Source: Staphylococcus equorum
Lineage (GTDB): Bacteria; Bacillota; Bacilli; Staphylococcales; Staphylococcaceae
Direction of reading: 5' to 3'
Assembly: GCF_029024965.1 (NCBI RefSeq)
Contig: NZ_CP118982.1
Location: forward strand, 1,860,001 to 1,924,000
DNA: 64,000 bases
This document shows, piece by piece, positions 50,510 through 61,110 of this stretch. Both the position numbers and the translations under genes were made by a program. Below the pieces are notes generated by a model. That model was not told the DNA's origin, did no database searches, and worked only from the letters and a program-made list of their open reading frames with translations. The first letter of the stretch is position 1. Every line of letters starts with the position of its first letter.

Positions 50510-52162
50510 CTATTCTTTCTTTTCACCAGTTTCTCTATCAATACTCTTATCTATTCTTACATTTTTCAGAGATGTATCTCCTCCAATTTGGTGATAGATT
50601 AAGCCTTTAACTTGTGGATTTGTTAAATGCGCTTCCCCTTTTTGATATATCGGTGCAACTGGTGCATCTTCCAACATCATTTCTTCTGCTTTCTTCATAG
50701 CAGCATTACGTTCTTCCGGTTTTTTCAATAATTTGCCATTAGCATCTTCAATTAATTGATCATATTCTTTACTACCCCAGCCAGTATTATTCTGAGCAGC
50801 ACCTGTTGTCATAATACTTAAGAATGTTAATGGGTCTGGGTAGTCTGGTCCCCAACCAGATAATGAGGCTTCGTGTGTTTCAGAAGACTCTTGATTCAAA
50901 CGTTGTTTAAATGGTAATTGTTTAATTTTCATTGTGACACCAGGCAACGTTTTTTCTACTTGAGCTTTAATATATTCTGCTGAAATTTTTGAACTTGGTG
51001 TATCTTCAGTATTCATCGTGAATGTCAGATCTTTTATACCTAAATCTTTTTTAGCTTTTTCATAATGTTCTTTAGCAGCTTCTGGGTTATATGATAATGG
51101 TGAATCAATCGTTTCCGCAAAATCTTTACCATCAGGTGTTTCTGCTGTTAATTTAGATGTGAAACCATCTGTTGCTTCCGAACCATCATTTTTAACAGCA
51201 TTTACATAGCCTTCTTTATTAATTGCTTGTGAAATTGCAAGTCTCATATCTTTATTCTTAAATGCTGGTACAGTTTTTTGGTTTAATTTGATATAAAATG
51301 TACTTGCTAATAAGCGTTTTTTCAAACCTGCATTATCTTCATATTTATCAACCTGATCAGCAGTAATGACAGTATCATCAACAGAGCCTGTATCATATAA
51401 TGACGCCCCTGCTTGTTGGTCTTTCAATACTTTATAATTTACACGATCTAAATGAACAGCTTCTTTATCCCAATAATCTTCATTTTTTACCAGTTGAATT
51501 TTATCTTCAACCCTCCATTGTTCTATTTTGAAAGGTCCATTAAACACTGTTTTATCAGCTGTAGTACCATATTGCTGACCATGTTTTTTAACAACTTTTT
51601 CATTTTGTGGCATAAATGTACCAAAAGCGAACATTTCATTAATATACGGAATTGGTTTGTTTAATTCTACTTTTAATGTATGATCATCAACTGCTTTAAC
51701 GCCTAATTCATCCACATCTTTTTTACCCATATTAATATCTTCCGCATTTTTCAAATCGTACATAATATAGGCATATTCAGATGCTGTTTCAGGATTAACT
51801 ACTCGTTTCCATGCAAACTCGAAGTCATGCGCAGTAACTGGATCTCCATTTGACCATTTAGCATCTTTACGCAATTCAATCGTTAATGTTTTACCGCCAT
51901 TGCTTTCTTTAGGCATTTCCTTTGCCACACCTGGTTGCGCTTTATCATCTTTATCTAATGTATACAGTCCTTCATAAATTTGGTTATACATATCAAATGA
52001 CACTGTATCTGTTGCCAATGCTGAATCCAGTGACGTAATATCTTGAGATAACACTTTTCTAAATACTTGTCCTTTATCTGAATATATACCTTCAGCACTA
52101 CCACAGCCTGCTAATACTACTGTCAGCGCAATGAGTATCGTAAATAACTTAAACTTTTTCAT
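50510..52162 (-). CDS. oppA: oligopeptide-binding lipoprotein OppA
   Basis: 550-residue substrate-binding protein of a peptide ABC importer. The signal peptide ends in the lipobox LAGC, so it is anchored by a lipidated Cys near residue 20. Family motifs include LTIELRKDAKWSNGDPVTAHDFEFAWKRV. I chose the second ATG (52162), six bases after AAGGGGG; the ATG at 52165 is in frame and only one residue longer. Last gene of oppB-C-D-F-A, 21 bases after oppF. Confidence 0.93.
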   Translation of the reverse strand: MKKFKLFTILIALTVVLAGCGSAEGIYSDKGQVFRKVLSQDITSLDSALATDTVSFDMYNQIYEGLYTLDKDDKAQPGVAKEMPKESNGGKTLTIELRKDAKWSNGDPVTAHDFEFAWKRVVNPETASEYAYIMYDLKNAEDINMGKKDVDELGVKAVDDHTLKVELNKPIPYINEMFAFGTFMPQNEKVVKKHGQQYGTTADKTVFNGPFKIEQWRVEDKIQLVKNEDYWDKEAVHLDRVNYKVLKDQQAGASLYDTGSVDDTVITADQVDKYEDNAGLKKRLLASTFYIKLNQKTVPAFKNKDMRLAISQAINKEGYVNAVKNDGSEATDGFTSKLTAETPDGKDFAETIDSPLSYNPEAAKEHYEKAKKDLGIKDLTFTMNTEDTPSSKISAEYIKAQVEKTLPGVTMKIKQLPFKQRLNQESSETHEASLSGWGPDYPDPLTFLSIMTTGAAQNNTGWGSKEYDQLIEDANGKLLKKPEERNAAMKKAEEMMLEDAPVAPIYQKGEAHLTNPQVKGLIYHQIGGDTSLKNVRIDKSIDRETGEKKE

Positions 52163-52183
52163 CATAATCCCCCTTTCCCCTTT

Positions 52184-53128
52184 TTATACAGACGGTTCCT
52201 GTGTTTCAGATTGCAGTTTTTCCGCTTCTTCATCTGTTGTAAATACATAATGATTTGGTCTTACTTCGTGCAATGAACGCTTGTCATTGTTCTCTGCATC
52301 TTCTTTAAAAACGGTTCTCTTTCTCACTCTTTCACTTTCAGGATCTGGCTGAGGTACAGCTGAAAGTAAAGATTTGGTATAAGGATGCATAGGATGATGA
52401 TAAATCTCATCAGCACTACCTAACTCAACGATTTTTCCGAAATGCATCACTGCAATTCTGTCAGAAATGTATTTCACCATCGAAAGGTCATGGGCGATGA
52501 ATAAGAATGTAATGCCACGCTCTTTCTGTAATTTTAATAACAAGTTTACAACTTGCGCTTGGATAGAAACGTCTAATGCAGAAATCGGTTCATCAGCAAT
52601 AATAAACTCTGGTTGTACTGCTAATGCACGTGCAATGCCGATACGTTGGCGTTGTCCACCAGAAAATTCATGTGGGTAACGGTTCGCATGCTCTTTACTT
52701 AGACCTACTGTTTCCAATAAATCATAAACACGTTTCTTACGATCTTTAACCCCAGAAGCAAGTTTATGTATATCAATACCTTCAGCTACGATATCCATAA
52801 CTTTTAAACGTGGATTTAATGATGCATAGGGATCTTGGAAAATCATTTGTATTTTTTTATTAAATTTCAATGAGTCTTTACGATTTTTTATCTTTTGAAT
52901 ATCTACGCCTTCATATAGAATCTCTCCATCTGTAATATCATTCAATTTAATAATGGCTTTACCTGTAGTTGATTTACCACAGCCTGATTCTCCTACTAAA
53001 CCAAATGTTTCCCCTTTAAATACATCGAAGGAAATGTTTTCGATGGCTCTAACTTCATTTCGCTTACCTTCATTAAAATATTGTTTTAAGTTTTTCACTT
53101 GTAATAGCACATCTTTATTATTTTCCAT
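52184..53128 (-). CDS. oppF: oligopeptide ABC transporter ATPase OppF
   Basis: 314-residue ATP-binding subunit. Walker A GESGCGKST, signature FSGGQRQRIGIARAL, Walker B FIIADEPISALDV and the H-loop IAHDLS are all present, followed by the oligopeptide-transporter C-terminal domain. Its start overlaps the oppD end by 11 bases. Confidence 0.93.
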   Translation of the reverse strand: MENNKDVLLQVKNLKQYFNEGKRNEVRAIENISFDVFKGETFGLVGESGCGKSTTGKAIIKLNDITDGEILYEGVDIQKIKNRKDSLKFNKKIQMIFQDPYASLNPRLKVMDIVAEGIDIHKLASGVKDRKKRVYDLLETVGLSKEHANRYPHEFSGGQRQRIGIARALAVQPEFIIADEPISALDVSIQAQVVNLLLKLQKERGITFLFIAHDLSMVKYISDRIAVMHFGKIVELGSADEIYHHPMHPYTKSLLSAVPQPDPESERVRKRTVFKEDAENNDKRSLHEVRPNHYVFTTDEEAEKLQSETQEPSV

Positions 53129-54200
53129 CGAACGACACCCTTTCTACTTGTTGAGGTTTATCGTAATTATTTGGCATTTCACGTAAACGTTTCTGCACCA
53201 TTTTTGGCGGCTCAATATAAGGTGAACGTTCGTCCAACAACCACGATTTCACAAAATGTGTAGGTGATACTTGAAACCAAGGTGGTGGCGTCTTAAAGTC
53301 TATATCTAATGCAAATTGGCTACGCTCTGCAAAAGCATCTCCTTTAGGTGGGTGTAATAAATCTGGCGGTGTCCCTGGTATTGCTAGCAATTCTGTTTCT
53401 GAACCTGTAGTTAAATCTGGCATTGATGATAATAATCCCCAAGTGTATGGATGTTTAGGATCATAGAATATTTCATCTACATCTCCGGTCTCTATCATCT
53501 GACCACCATACATTACTGCCACACGATCTGCAATATTCGCAACCACACCTAAATCATGTGTGATGAATATAATTGATGTACTAATTTTATCTTGAAGCTC
53601 TTTCATCAACTCTAATATTTGTGCCTGCATCGTTACATCTAAAGCGGTTGTTGGTTCATCGGCAATCAATACTTTCGGTTCACATGCTAGTGCTGTTGCA
53701 ATAACGATTCTTTGTCTTTGTCCGCCTGAAAATTGGTGCGGATAGGCAGTGAAACGTTTTTCTGCATTTGGTAAACCTACTAAATTTAGTATCTCTAAAG
53801 CACGTTTTTTCGCATCTACTTTATTATAATTTCTATGCTTCATCAAAGGTTCCATAACTTGCTTGCCAATCTTCATCGTTGGATTTAAAGAAGTCATTGG
53901 ATCTTGGAAGATCATAGATATATCTTTACCTCTAAGTTTAATTAATTCTTGTTCTGATTTCTTTGCTAAATCTTCTCCTAAGAAATTAATTTCACCTTTT
54001 TTAATTCTACCTGCATCACCTTGAAATAATTTAGTGATTGCTTTTGTTGTGACTGATTTCCCCGAACCAGATTCACCAACAATTGCGAGTGTTTCACCTT
54101 TATCGACAAAGAAATCAACACCTCTAACTGCTTGCACTTCCCCAGCATCGATATCAAAGGAAACATGCAAATTATTCACTTCTAATACTCGTTCTGACAT
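53118..54200 (-). CDS. oppD: oligopeptide ABC transporter ATPase OppD
   Basis: 360-residue ATP-binding subunit paired with OppF. Walker A GESGSGKSV, signature FSGGQRQRIVIATAL, Walker B VLIADEPTTALDV and H-loop ITHDLG are intact. The C-terminal segment PGTPPDLLHPPKGDAFAERS lacks the Cys cluster of iron-sulfur OppD proteins. It is 18 bases after oppC. Confidence 0.93.
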   Translation of the reverse strand: MSERVLEVNNLHVSFDIDAGEVQAVRGVDFFVDKGETLAIVGESGSGKSVTTKAITKLFQGDAGRIKKGEINFLGEDLAKKSEQELIKLRGKDISMIFQDPMTSLNPTMKIGKQVMEPLMKHRNYNKVDAKKRALEILNLVGLPNAEKRFTAYPHQFSGGQRQRIVIATALACEPKVLIADEPTTALDVTMQAQILELMKELQDKISTSIIFITHDLGVVANIADRVAVMYGGQMIETGDVDEIFYDPKHPYTWGLLSSMPDLTTGSETELLAIPGTPPDLLHPPKGDAFAERSQFALDIDFKTPPPWFQVSPTHFVKSWLLDERSPYIEPPKMVQKRLREMPNNYDKPQQVERVSFDGK

Positions 54201-54218
54201 AAATGTTGCCCCCTTTTA

Positions 54219-55286
54219 TTATCTGCGCATTTTAGGATCAAATGCATCGCGTAATCCATCACTAAATAAGTAGAAGAATAAAATTAATAAACTTAATACT
54301 ACTGCTGGTATAAATAATTCATGCGGGTGAATTAACAGCATTGCTCTACCTTCATTTACTAACGAACCTAACGACGTCTTAGGTGCCGGTACACCAATAC
54401 CAATGAAGCTTAAGAACGCTTCGAAGAATATGGCATTAGGTACTGTAAACATAGAAGTTACTACGATAACGCCAAGTGTATTAGGTAAAATATGTTTGAA
54501 TATTAATTTTAATTTTGATGCACCTAATGTTGTAGATGCTAAGACAAATTCTTGTGTTTTTAATTTTAAGAATTCACCACGTACTACACGACTCATACCA
54601 ATCCAACCCGTAAGTGCCATGGCTAAAATGATGGTCCAAATAGATGGCTCGAAAATTAATACGAATAAGATAACCACGATCAGTGTAGGTATCGAAGCAA
54701 CAACTTCTATAATACGCTGCATGACATTATCTATCCGTCCTCCAAAGAATCCAGATATTGCACCATACACAACACCTATAAATATATCTAGCAAAGCTGC
54801 TACCACACCAATGAATAATGATACTTGCGCACCTTGCCAAGTTCTTGACCATAAATCTCTACCTAATTGATCTGTACCAAACCAAAAGTTTTCTGTAACG
54901 CCTGCTTCTTTATAAGCATCGACACCTTTTGCGCCTTCACCATCAAATGGCAAAAATGGTACTTGATCTAGCACAGGTATTTTAGCTGGTAAGTTACGTC
55001 TATCTACATCTTGTTCTGCATAATCATGTGAACTTAATAATGGCCCAATCAATGCTAGTAGTACGATAAGGATTAAGCCAATCATCCCAACTACGGCCAA
55101 TTTATTTTGTTTCAATTGCTTCCATGCATCTTGCCAAAAGTTTTTACTTTCTCTTTGCATTTCCGGTTCTTTTTCAATATCATTCTTACTTCTAATAAAA
55201 TCAGATGCCGGTATACCTTCTGAAGTATGCGTCATAACTGCATTTGAATGATCATCTGTTAATTTTTCGTCTCTTTTATCAGCCAT
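54219..55286 (-). CDS. oppC: oligopeptide ABC transporter permease OppC
   Basis: 355-residue inner-membrane permease. A charged N-terminal tail (~60 residues) precedes the first helix; the transport domain has six helices and the EAA-type loop TLGASKLKLIFKHILPNTLG. FGTDQLGRDLWSRTWQGAQVSL is a family signature. Start and oppB stop overlap by one base. Confidence 0.93.
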   Translation of the reverse strand: MADKRDEKLTDDHSNAVMTHTSEGIPASDFIRSKNDIEKEPEMQRESKNFWQDAWKQLKQNKLAVVGMIGLILIVLLALIGPLLSSHDYAEQDVDRRNLPAKIPVLDQVPFLPFDGEGAKGVDAYKEAGVTENFWFGTDQLGRDLWSRTWQGAQVSLFIGVVAALLDIFIGVVYGAISGFFGGRIDNVMQRIIEVVASIPTLIVVILFVLIFEPSIWTIILAMALTGWIGMSRVVRGEFLKLKTQEFVLASTTLGASKLKLIFKHILPNTLGVIVVTSMFTVPNAIFFEAFLSFIGIGVPAPKTSLGSLVNEGRAMLLIHPHELFIPAVVLSLLILFFYLFSDGLRDAFDPKMRR

Positions 55287-56212
55287 TATTTTTTACCCCC
55301 TTGTATACGGATACGCGGATCAATTAAACCGTATAAAATATCTACAATGAAAATGGAGACAATAAACAATGTACTGAATAAAATTGTTGTCGCCATGATA
55401 ACTGGGAAGTCATTCGTAGTGATTGATCTCACGAATTGATCCCCTAATCCTGGCACACCGAAAATATTTTCAATTGTCAAAGTACCAGTTAAGATACTTG
55501 CTAACATCGGTACAATAATCGTAATAACCGGTATCAATGCATTTCGTAATGCGTGACCAAATAGTACTCTCATTGTTGAATTACCTTTTGCACGTGCTAA
55601 CAAGATATAATCCGAACTTAAAACTTCTATCATCTCTGCTCTTATGTATCTTGCCACCGTTGCTAATACTGCTGCCGATAGTGCTAATGATGGCAGTATC
55701 GCGGTCGATATTCCTTCCCAACCTGCAACTGGTAACCATTGTAATCTAACTGCAAATACGTATTGTAGCAATACTGCTAAAACGAATGATGGTACTGATA
55801 CTGCAATAACCGAAATGACGGTGGCTGTATAGTCGACCCAACTGTTTTGCCGTACTGCTGCTATAACTCCTAAAATCAACCCTAATATCACACCAATAAC
55901 CATAGCTGTCAGTCCCATTTCAAGCGATGGTAATAATCTTGGTTTTATTAAGTCCCATACAGGTTGGTTATCATATTGGAATGAGTTACCAAAATCCCCC
56001 GTAACGACATTCTTTAAATAACTTGCATACTGTACAGGTACAGGTTCATTCAAACCATACTTTTCATTTAAAATTTGCTTCTGCTCTTCATTTAATTTTT
56101 CATCATTAAATGGTGAACCTGGCATAAGCTTCATTAAGAAAAATGTAATCGTAATGATTATGAATAATGATAAAATCATATATCCCAAACGCTTTAAAAC
56201 ATACTTAAGCAT
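55286..56212 (-). CDS. oppB: oligopeptide ABC transporter permease OppB
   Basis: 308-residue permease with six helices. The N-terminus MLKYVLKRLGYMILSLFIIIT and PGSPFNDEKLNEEQ are OppB/DppB features; the EAA loop reads RAKGNSTMRVLFGHALRNALIP. GGGGAT precedes the ATG. First gene of the operon, which in S. aureus (Opp3) imports peptides as a nitrogen source and is repressed by CodY. A CodY-like box lies 42 bases upstream. Confidence 0.93.
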   Translation of the reverse strand: MLKYVLKRLGYMILSLFIIITITFFLMKLMPGSPFNDEKLNEEQKQILNEKYGLNEPVPVQYASYLKNVVTGDFGNSFQYDNQPVWDLIKPRLLPSLEMGLTAMVIGVILGLILGVIAAVRQNSWVDYTATVISVIAVSVPSFVLAVLLQYVFAVRLQWLPVAGWEGISTAILPSLALSAAVLATVARYIRAEMIEVLSSDYILLARAKGNSTMRVLFGHALRNALIPVITIIVPMLASILTGTLTIENIFGVPGLGDQFVRSITTNDFPVIMATTILFSTLFIVSIFIVDILYGLIDPRIRIQGGKK

Positions 56213-56253
56213 ATTTTATCCCCCTTTAAATTCAGAATTAACATTCCCTTTGA

Positions 56254-56268
56254 AATATTCAGAATATT
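56254..56268 (-). promoter_or_regulatory. CodY-like box upstream of oppB
   Basis: AATATTCAGAATATT matches the CodY consensus AATTTTCWGAAAATT at 13 of 15 positions and is itself a perfect palindrome apart from the central base. It sits 42 bases before the oppB start. A partial second copy (AAATTCAGAATT, 56228-56239) lies nearer the gene. Confidence 0.75.
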
Positions 56269-56456
56269 TATTAACATTATACTTTTACTTTACGTGTAAA
56301 GCAATATTGTTTTGCTTTACATTATTAAAGAATTTATTAACAATTTATTTTATAATCTTATACAAGTGTTGATATAATTGAATTTATAGAAGTTTATATT
56401 CATTTTTTAGTTATATTAAGTTACAATAAATTTATTGTATAATTGGAGGAGTTAAT

Positions 56457-56831
56457 ATGAAACGCATAACAAGTTTACTGATTTGGATACTTTTTACACC
56501 TTTACTTACTTTGTTAGTTTGGCTATTTGCTTCACATACATTAGTCCTATACATCAATACCTTTTTCTATATTTCCATTTCATTAGCTATCTTCTTCTTC
56601 ATTATTATTGTTGTCCAAGAAGGTATTTTAGATCCTACAAGCTATGGTTTTAGAAGATTAAAATACCAACTTACTAACAAAAAACATAAAGACACACTCG
56701 AAAATGACGAGTTTTTCAAACCTACGCAAGCAAAAAAAGAAAATTATTTTGTTACGCCATGGGTTAAAATTGCATTTGCTTGTAATTTATTTTATTTATT
56801 ACTCTCTATCGTAATTTCTTTTGCAATATAA
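56457..56831 (+). CDS. DUF3899-like membrane protein
   Basis: 124-residue protein with two helices at the N-terminus, a charged middle (LTNKKHKDTLENDEFFKP) and one C-terminal helix. I believe it belongs to DUF3899, a small Firmicute membrane family of unknown function. The ATG follows TTGGAGGAG. Divergent from the opp operon and followed by a terminator shared with the MFS gene. Confidence 0.75.
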   Translation: MKRITSLLIWILFTPLLTLLVWLFASHTLVLYINTFFYISISLAIFFFIIIVVQEGILDPTSYGFRRLKYQLTNKKHKDTLENDEFFKPTQAKKENYFVTPWVKIAFACNLFYLLLSIVISFAI

Positions 56832-56884
56832 AAGACTGCATTAGATATTGTTTATTTTTCAACAATACTCTAATACAGTCTTTT
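56830..56884. terminator. bidirectional terminator between DUF3899 and MFS genes
   Basis: AAAGACTGCATTAG (56831-56844) pairs with CTAATACAGTCTTT (56870-56883), one G-T or mismatch, with an inner ATATTGTT/AACAATA stem. Convergent genes on both sides. Confidence 0.85.
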
Positions 56885-56886
56885 TA

Positions 56887-58119
56887 TTATCTTGTTTCTA
56901 TATTGGGATTAAAGAATAATGCATAGTAAAGTAAGACGAAACCGATTAATACAACTGTAGCAACATAGACTGACATCATCCATGGCAGTAAAAATGCCCC
57001 CAAAATCAATCCGAATCTAGATAATACATTGGCTCCATAATAAGATACCATGCCAAATGTAGAATAGGTACTGCGCTTGTCATCAGGTATCATTAAAAAG
57101 CGCTGCGCATTTTGAATCGGTGAATAAATTAATTCTCCTAACGTGGCAATGATTGCAAATAAACACAATATCCAAAATGCACTGGCTGACGTCAATACAC
57201 TATAACCTATCGTATATAACACTATACCGATGATAAAGACAGTTTTTTTAGAAGTTTGCGCTATAAGTCGATTCACTGTAAAAGTTAACGTCGCTACCAC
57301 AATCGTATTGATAATCATAATGACAGTAAACATTCTGACACCATCTATGTAAAATCCTAAAAAATGAAAAGCTTCAAACTCATCTTTTAATCTAACTACG
57401 ACATATGAATTTAAACTGAGTTCTGCCATAAAAACTAACATCATTCCTAAATTAAAAATCATATAGTATTTATCTTTAAGTACAACATGATAACTATTCA
57501 CAAAATGTTTAAAGCGAGATGTCAGTTCTTCTTTCTTATTATAAATTTGTGCTACGTCGTAATATTTTTCAAATAAATACCAACTCACTAACATAGCGAA
57601 GAAAAACATAATAAATAATAAATGCTTATGACCTAAGTATAGTAATGCACCTAACATCATCCCTATGGCCGTACTAATATTAAACATCCAATAATTGACT
57701 TGATATACATATTCCCTTACCTCTTCGTATATCGCATCCATGATGGCCGCATCAAAAATAGGTTGACTCGCCGCAAATAAAATTTCAAAAATAAATACTG
57801 TAGCACAAAAAATAATTAAACCGATACCATCCATAGTTACAGTTATACTTAATATAATTAAGCATATAGCATATAAGAAATGTATGTAATTAACGACTTT
57901 CTTCCTATTATAATTGTCGCCTAAGTATCCACCTAGAAAAGACACAAAAAAACTAACTACAATATTTGTGATTAAAAAAGCACCAGCAAAAATTGCATTT
58001 GTTTTGCTCGTTAAATATAAAGCCATAAAGGGTAAAATCGCTTGACTCGCTACATTCAAGATGAAATCTGCTATTAATCTTGTTTTCAAAGTGGTTGATA
58101 ACGTCATAAATTTCTTCAA
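56887..58119 (-). CDS. MFS transporter
   Basis: 410-residue major facilitator with twelve helices. GGYLGDNYNRKKVV in the loop between helices 2 and 3 is the GxxxDxxxRK motif A of MFS exporters. It probably exports a drug or metabolite; substrate unknown. The start is TTG at 58119, seven bases after AGGAGGG; ATG at 58107 is in frame but too far from that site. Its presence between opp/DUF3899 and fabF is not something I recall from S. aureus. Confidence 0.82.
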   Translation of the reverse strand: MKKFMTLSTTLKTRLIADFILNVASQAILPFMALYLTSKTNAIFAGAFLITNIVVSFFVSFLGGYLGDNYNRKKVVNYIHFLYAICLIILSITVTMDGIGLIIFCATVFIFEILFAASQPIFDAAIMDAIYEEVREYVYQVNYWMFNISTAIGMMLGALLYLGHKHLLFIMFFFAMLVSWYLFEKYYDVAQIYNKKEELTSRFKHFVNSYHVVLKDKYYMIFNLGMMLVFMAELSLNSYVVVRLKDEFEAFHFLGFYIDGVRMFTVIMIINTIVVATLTFTVNRLIAQTSKKTVFIIGIVLYTIGYSVLTSASAFWILCLFAIIATLGELIYSPIQNAQRFLMIPDDKRSTYSTFGMVSYYGANVLSRFGLILGAFLLPWMMSVYVATVVLIGFVLLYYALFFNPNIETR

Positions 58120-58292
58120 ATTTCATCCCTCCTGACTGCTAAATTATTCCCATTATACATGAATCGTTTGTTCTGTACACACAATTTTCAAAATTAATAT
58201 TTTATCATTATAAAGTTAATAAAAATAAAATTGTAGTCTAAGTACAAACTTAGAATGTGTATTAACACTGAAAAAATAAAACCTCAACCTAA

Positions 58293-58324
58293 AAAACAGC
58301 CGAAATCTTAATTTCGGCTGTTTT
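58293..58324 (-). terminator. fabF terminator
   Basis: AAAACAGCCGAAAT (58293-58306) pairs perfectly with ATTTCGGCTGTTTT (58311-58324), 4-base loop, then T residues on the minus strand. Confidence 0.88.
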
Positions 58325-58387
58325 CATTAATTTATATTCGTCTTAGACATATTCATTTTAAATCTTTTTAAATAAAAGTTTATAGAT

Positions 58388-59632
58388 TTAGTCAGCGAAC
58401 TTTTTTAATACGATTACAGCATTATGTCCACCGAAGCCTAAACTATTACTCATCGCATAATTAATTTCTAAGTCTTCCGCTTTATTTGGTACAATATCAA
58501 GATCACATTCTGGATCTGGAGAGTCTGCATGAATTGTTGGCGCAATACGACTATCTCTAATAGAAAGTGCAGAGAATATTGCTTCTAATCCACCTGTAGC
58601 ACCTAGTAAATGACCTGTCATCGATTTCGTCGAACTTATCTTTAATGATGCAGCAGCTTCTCCAAACGTATTTTTAATTGCTTGGATTTCTGTTAAATCT
58701 CCAACTGGTGTACTTGTACCGTGTGCATTAAGATATTGTACTTCCTTAGCCTCTATACCAGCATCATCTAAAGCAGCCTGCATTGCACGCGAACCGCCTT
58801 CGCCTTCTGGTGAAGGTGCAGTAATATGATGTGCGTCGCCACTAGAACCATAACCTACAACTTCAGCATAGATTTCTGCCCCACGCGCTAGAGCGGAATC
58901 AAGAGATTCAAGAACTACGATACCAGCGCCTTCGCCCATAATAAAACCATCACGACCTTCTTGGAATGGTCTACAAGCTGTTTCTTTATCGTCATTTGTA
59001 GATAAAGCGCGACTTGCACTAAAACCTGCTAATGCCATATGCGTTATAGGTGCCTCAGCTCCGCCTGAAATCATTGCGTCTGCATCTCCACGTTGTATAA
59101 CTTTGAATGCTTCACCAATTGAATTCGTACCTGTCGCACATGCAGTCACTGTCGCACCATTAGGGCCTTTAGCACCTAAATCAATTGATACTTGCCCTGC
59201 TGCCATATCTGGAATAAGCATTGGTACAAAGAAAGGACTCACGCGTCTAGGACCACGGTTTAATAATTGGCTATGTGAAATTTCAAATGTTTCCATACCG
59301 CCAATACCAGACCCAATCCATACACCTATTCTATTAGCAGTATTTTCGTTAATGACTAATTTAGCATCTTGTACTGCTTCTCTAGCTGCAACCACTGCGT
59401 ATTGTGTAAAACGATCCATACGTCGCGCTTCTTTTTTAGGCATGTGGTCTTCAATATTAAAATCTTTTAGCTCACTCGCTAAATGAACATTATAATCTGT
59501 TGTATCTACACGTGTAATGGTATCAATACCGCTTACACCGTTTAGAGCATTATTCCATGATGTTTTTGCATCGTTACCAAGAGGTGATAATGCTCCAATT
59601 CCTGTAATTACAACACGTTGTTCTTTGGTCAT
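58388..59632 (-). CDS. fabF: beta-ketoacyl-ACP synthase II
   Basis: 414-residue condensing enzyme for elongation of acyl-ACP with malonyl-ACP. The catalytic Cys165 is in [13 protein letters not shown], and the two His residues are in [11 protein letters not shown] and [20 protein letters not shown] precedes the ATG. It is 11 bases downstream of fabH and in the same operon. Confidence 0.97.
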   Translation of the reverse strand: MTKEQRVVITGIGALSPLGNDAKTSWNNALNGVSGIDTITRVDTTDYNVHLASELKDFNIEDHMPKKEARRMDRFTQYAVVAAREAVQDAKLVINENTANRIGVWIGSGIGGMETFEISHSQLLNRGPRRVSPFFVPMLIPDMAAGQVSIDLGAKGPNGATVTACATGTNSIGEAFKVIQRGDADAMISGGAEAPITHMALAGFSASRALSTNDDKETACRPFQEGRDGFIMGEGAGIVVLESLDSALARGAEIYAEVVGYGSSGDAHHITAPSPEGEGGSRAMQAALDDAGIEAKEVQYLNAHGTSTPVGDLTEIQAIKNTFGEAAASLKISSTKSMTGHLLGATGGLEAIFSALSIRDSRIAPTIHADSPDPECDLDIVPNKAEDLEINYAMSNSLGFGGHNAVIVLKKFAD

Positions 59633-59643
59633 ATTTTATCCTC

Positions 59644-60585
59644 CTATTTTCCCCATCTTAATGTTACAGCGCCCCATGTAAGACCGCCGCCAAATCCTAC
59701 TAGTACTAGGACATCATCATCTTTAATCTTGCCATTTTCTAATTCTTGAGAAATACTTAACGGAATAGAAGCCGCTGACGTATTACCATATTTATCTACT
59801 GAAACACTCATTTTTTCTTTTGGAATGCCTAAGCGTTCTCGCGCTGATTCCATAATTCTTATATTTGCTTGATGTGGTACAAACAAGTCTACATCTTCAG
59901 GTGTTAAATTTGCTTTAGCTACTGCATTGTTAGACGCTTCGCCCATGATTCTTACGGCAAACTTAAATACTTCACGTCCATTCATAGATATTTTTCCATT
60001 TTCAGGATTTAAATATAGATATTTACCACCTGAACCATCTGAACCTAATTCGTAGCTTAAAATACCACGGCCTTCAGATACTTCTCCAATGACAACTGCG
60101 CCAGCACCATCACCAAATAAAATTGCAGTTGAGCGGTCTGTAAAATCAGTGATTTTAGATAATTTATCTGCACCAACAACAAGTATGTTTTTGTAGTCGC
60201 CTGATTGAACAAATTGCTTGGCATTTATCATGGCATACATAAAACCACTACATGCTGCAAGTTGGTCCATTGATGCAACTTTACCAATGCCTAATTTTTC
60301 TTGTAATATGTTAGCAACTGTAGGAAATGGAAAATCTCCAGTTGATGTTGCAACGATAATCATATCAATTTCTGATGCTTCGATATTCGCATCTTCTATC
60401 GCTTTTAAACTTGCATGATAAGCTAAATCTGAAGTTTCTTCATCTTCATCCGCCCATCTTCTTTCTTTAATGCCAGTCATTTGTGAAATCCATTTATCTG
60501 AAGTTTCTAAAAATGATTCAAAATAGGTATTGTCTACAACATTTTTAGGTGTGTATGCACCAAAACCTTTAATACCCACGTCCAT
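59644..60585 (-). CDS. fabH: beta-ketoacyl-ACP synthase III
   Basis: 313-residue initiating condensing enzyme, using acetyl- or branched acyl-CoA primers. The triad Cys112 (AACSGF), His238 (VPHQANIRI) and Asn268 (YGNTSAAS) is complete. AAGGTG precedes the ATG. First gene of fabHF, with a FapR operator 27 bases upstream. Confidence 0.97.
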   Translation of the reverse strand: MDVGIKGFGAYTPKNVVDNTYFESFLETSDKWISQMTGIKERRWADEDEETSDLAYHASLKAIEDANIEASEIDMIIVATSTGDFPFPTVANILQEKLGIGKVASMDQLAACSGFMYAMINAKQFVQSGDYKNILVVGADKLSKITDFTDRSTAILFGDGAGAVVIGEVSEGRGILSYELGSDGSGGKYLYLNPENGKISMNGREVFKFAVRIMGEASNNAVAKANLTPEDVDLFVPHQANIRIMESARERLGIPKEKMSVSVDKYGNTSAASIPLSISQELENGKIKDDDVLVLVGFGGGLTWGAVTLRWGK

Positions 60586-60611
60586 GGTTGTACACCTTCT
60601 TATTTTTAATT

Positions 60612-60628
60612 TTAATACCAGGTATTAA
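60612..60628 (-). promoter_or_regulatory. FapR operator upstream of fabH
   Basis: TTAATACC-A-GGTATTAA is a perfect 17-bp palindrome and matches the FapR consensus (TTAGTACCTGGTATTAA-like). FapR represses phospholipid and fatty-acid genes until malonyl-CoA or malonyl-ACP rises. Its gene is not in the window. Confidence 0.85.
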
Positions 60629-60812
60629 TTTAACATAATACACATTTCAAATACAAGAACAACACCTATCATATAAGATGTTTTACAGATTAATTATAAT
60701 TTAAAGCTACTGTTATAACAATGTAAAACTATGAATCTAACTTTGCTACTATACAAATAGCGCTTTCTTATTTATAATGAACCTATATATATTATATTGG
60801 AGGCATTACATA

Positions 60813-61007
60813 ATGAAATACCTCGCAACTTTATTTTGGTCTATTGTCTTATTGCAAATGATTAATTTTGTGCTTAATAGTTTAGCAGGCGGTGGCGAGC
60901 TTAATCTCATCACACCTATTGTAGGCGCGATATTTTTCACTATTATTATTGTATTATTTGAAATGGTTATTAAAGGCAATAATGATGATACAAAGGAACA
61001 ACATTAG
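60813..61007 (+). CDS. DUF2929 (YjzD-like) membrane protein
   Basis: 64-residue protein with two helices: KYLATLFWSIVLLQMINFVLNSLAGGG and PIVGAIFFTIIIVLFEMVI, then a charged tail. The family is DUF2929, as B. subtilis YjzD beside fabH. The start is ATG at 60813 with TTGGAGG upstream; the open frame to 60777 is not used. Function unknown. Confidence 0.8.
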   Translation: MKYLATLFWSIVLLQMINFVLNSLAGGGELNLITPIVGAIFFTIIIVLFEMVIKGNNDDTKEQH

Positions 61008-61036
61008 AACACGTCTATAATTAGACGCGAAAAAAA

Positions 61037-61072
61037 TGCCAACAAAGTCAGAGACTTTGTTGGCATTTTTTG
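61037..61072 (+). terminator. DUF2929 gene terminator, dispersed-repeat type
   Basis: TGCCAACAAAGTC (61037-61049) pairs with GACTTTGTTGGCA (61053-61065), then TTTTTTG on the plus strand. Also able to act on clpB from the other side, since an A tract precedes it. Confidence 0.88.
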
Positions 61073-61110
61073 TACTAATTTTTAAAATTAAGTGTTTACT
61101 TATCAAACTC

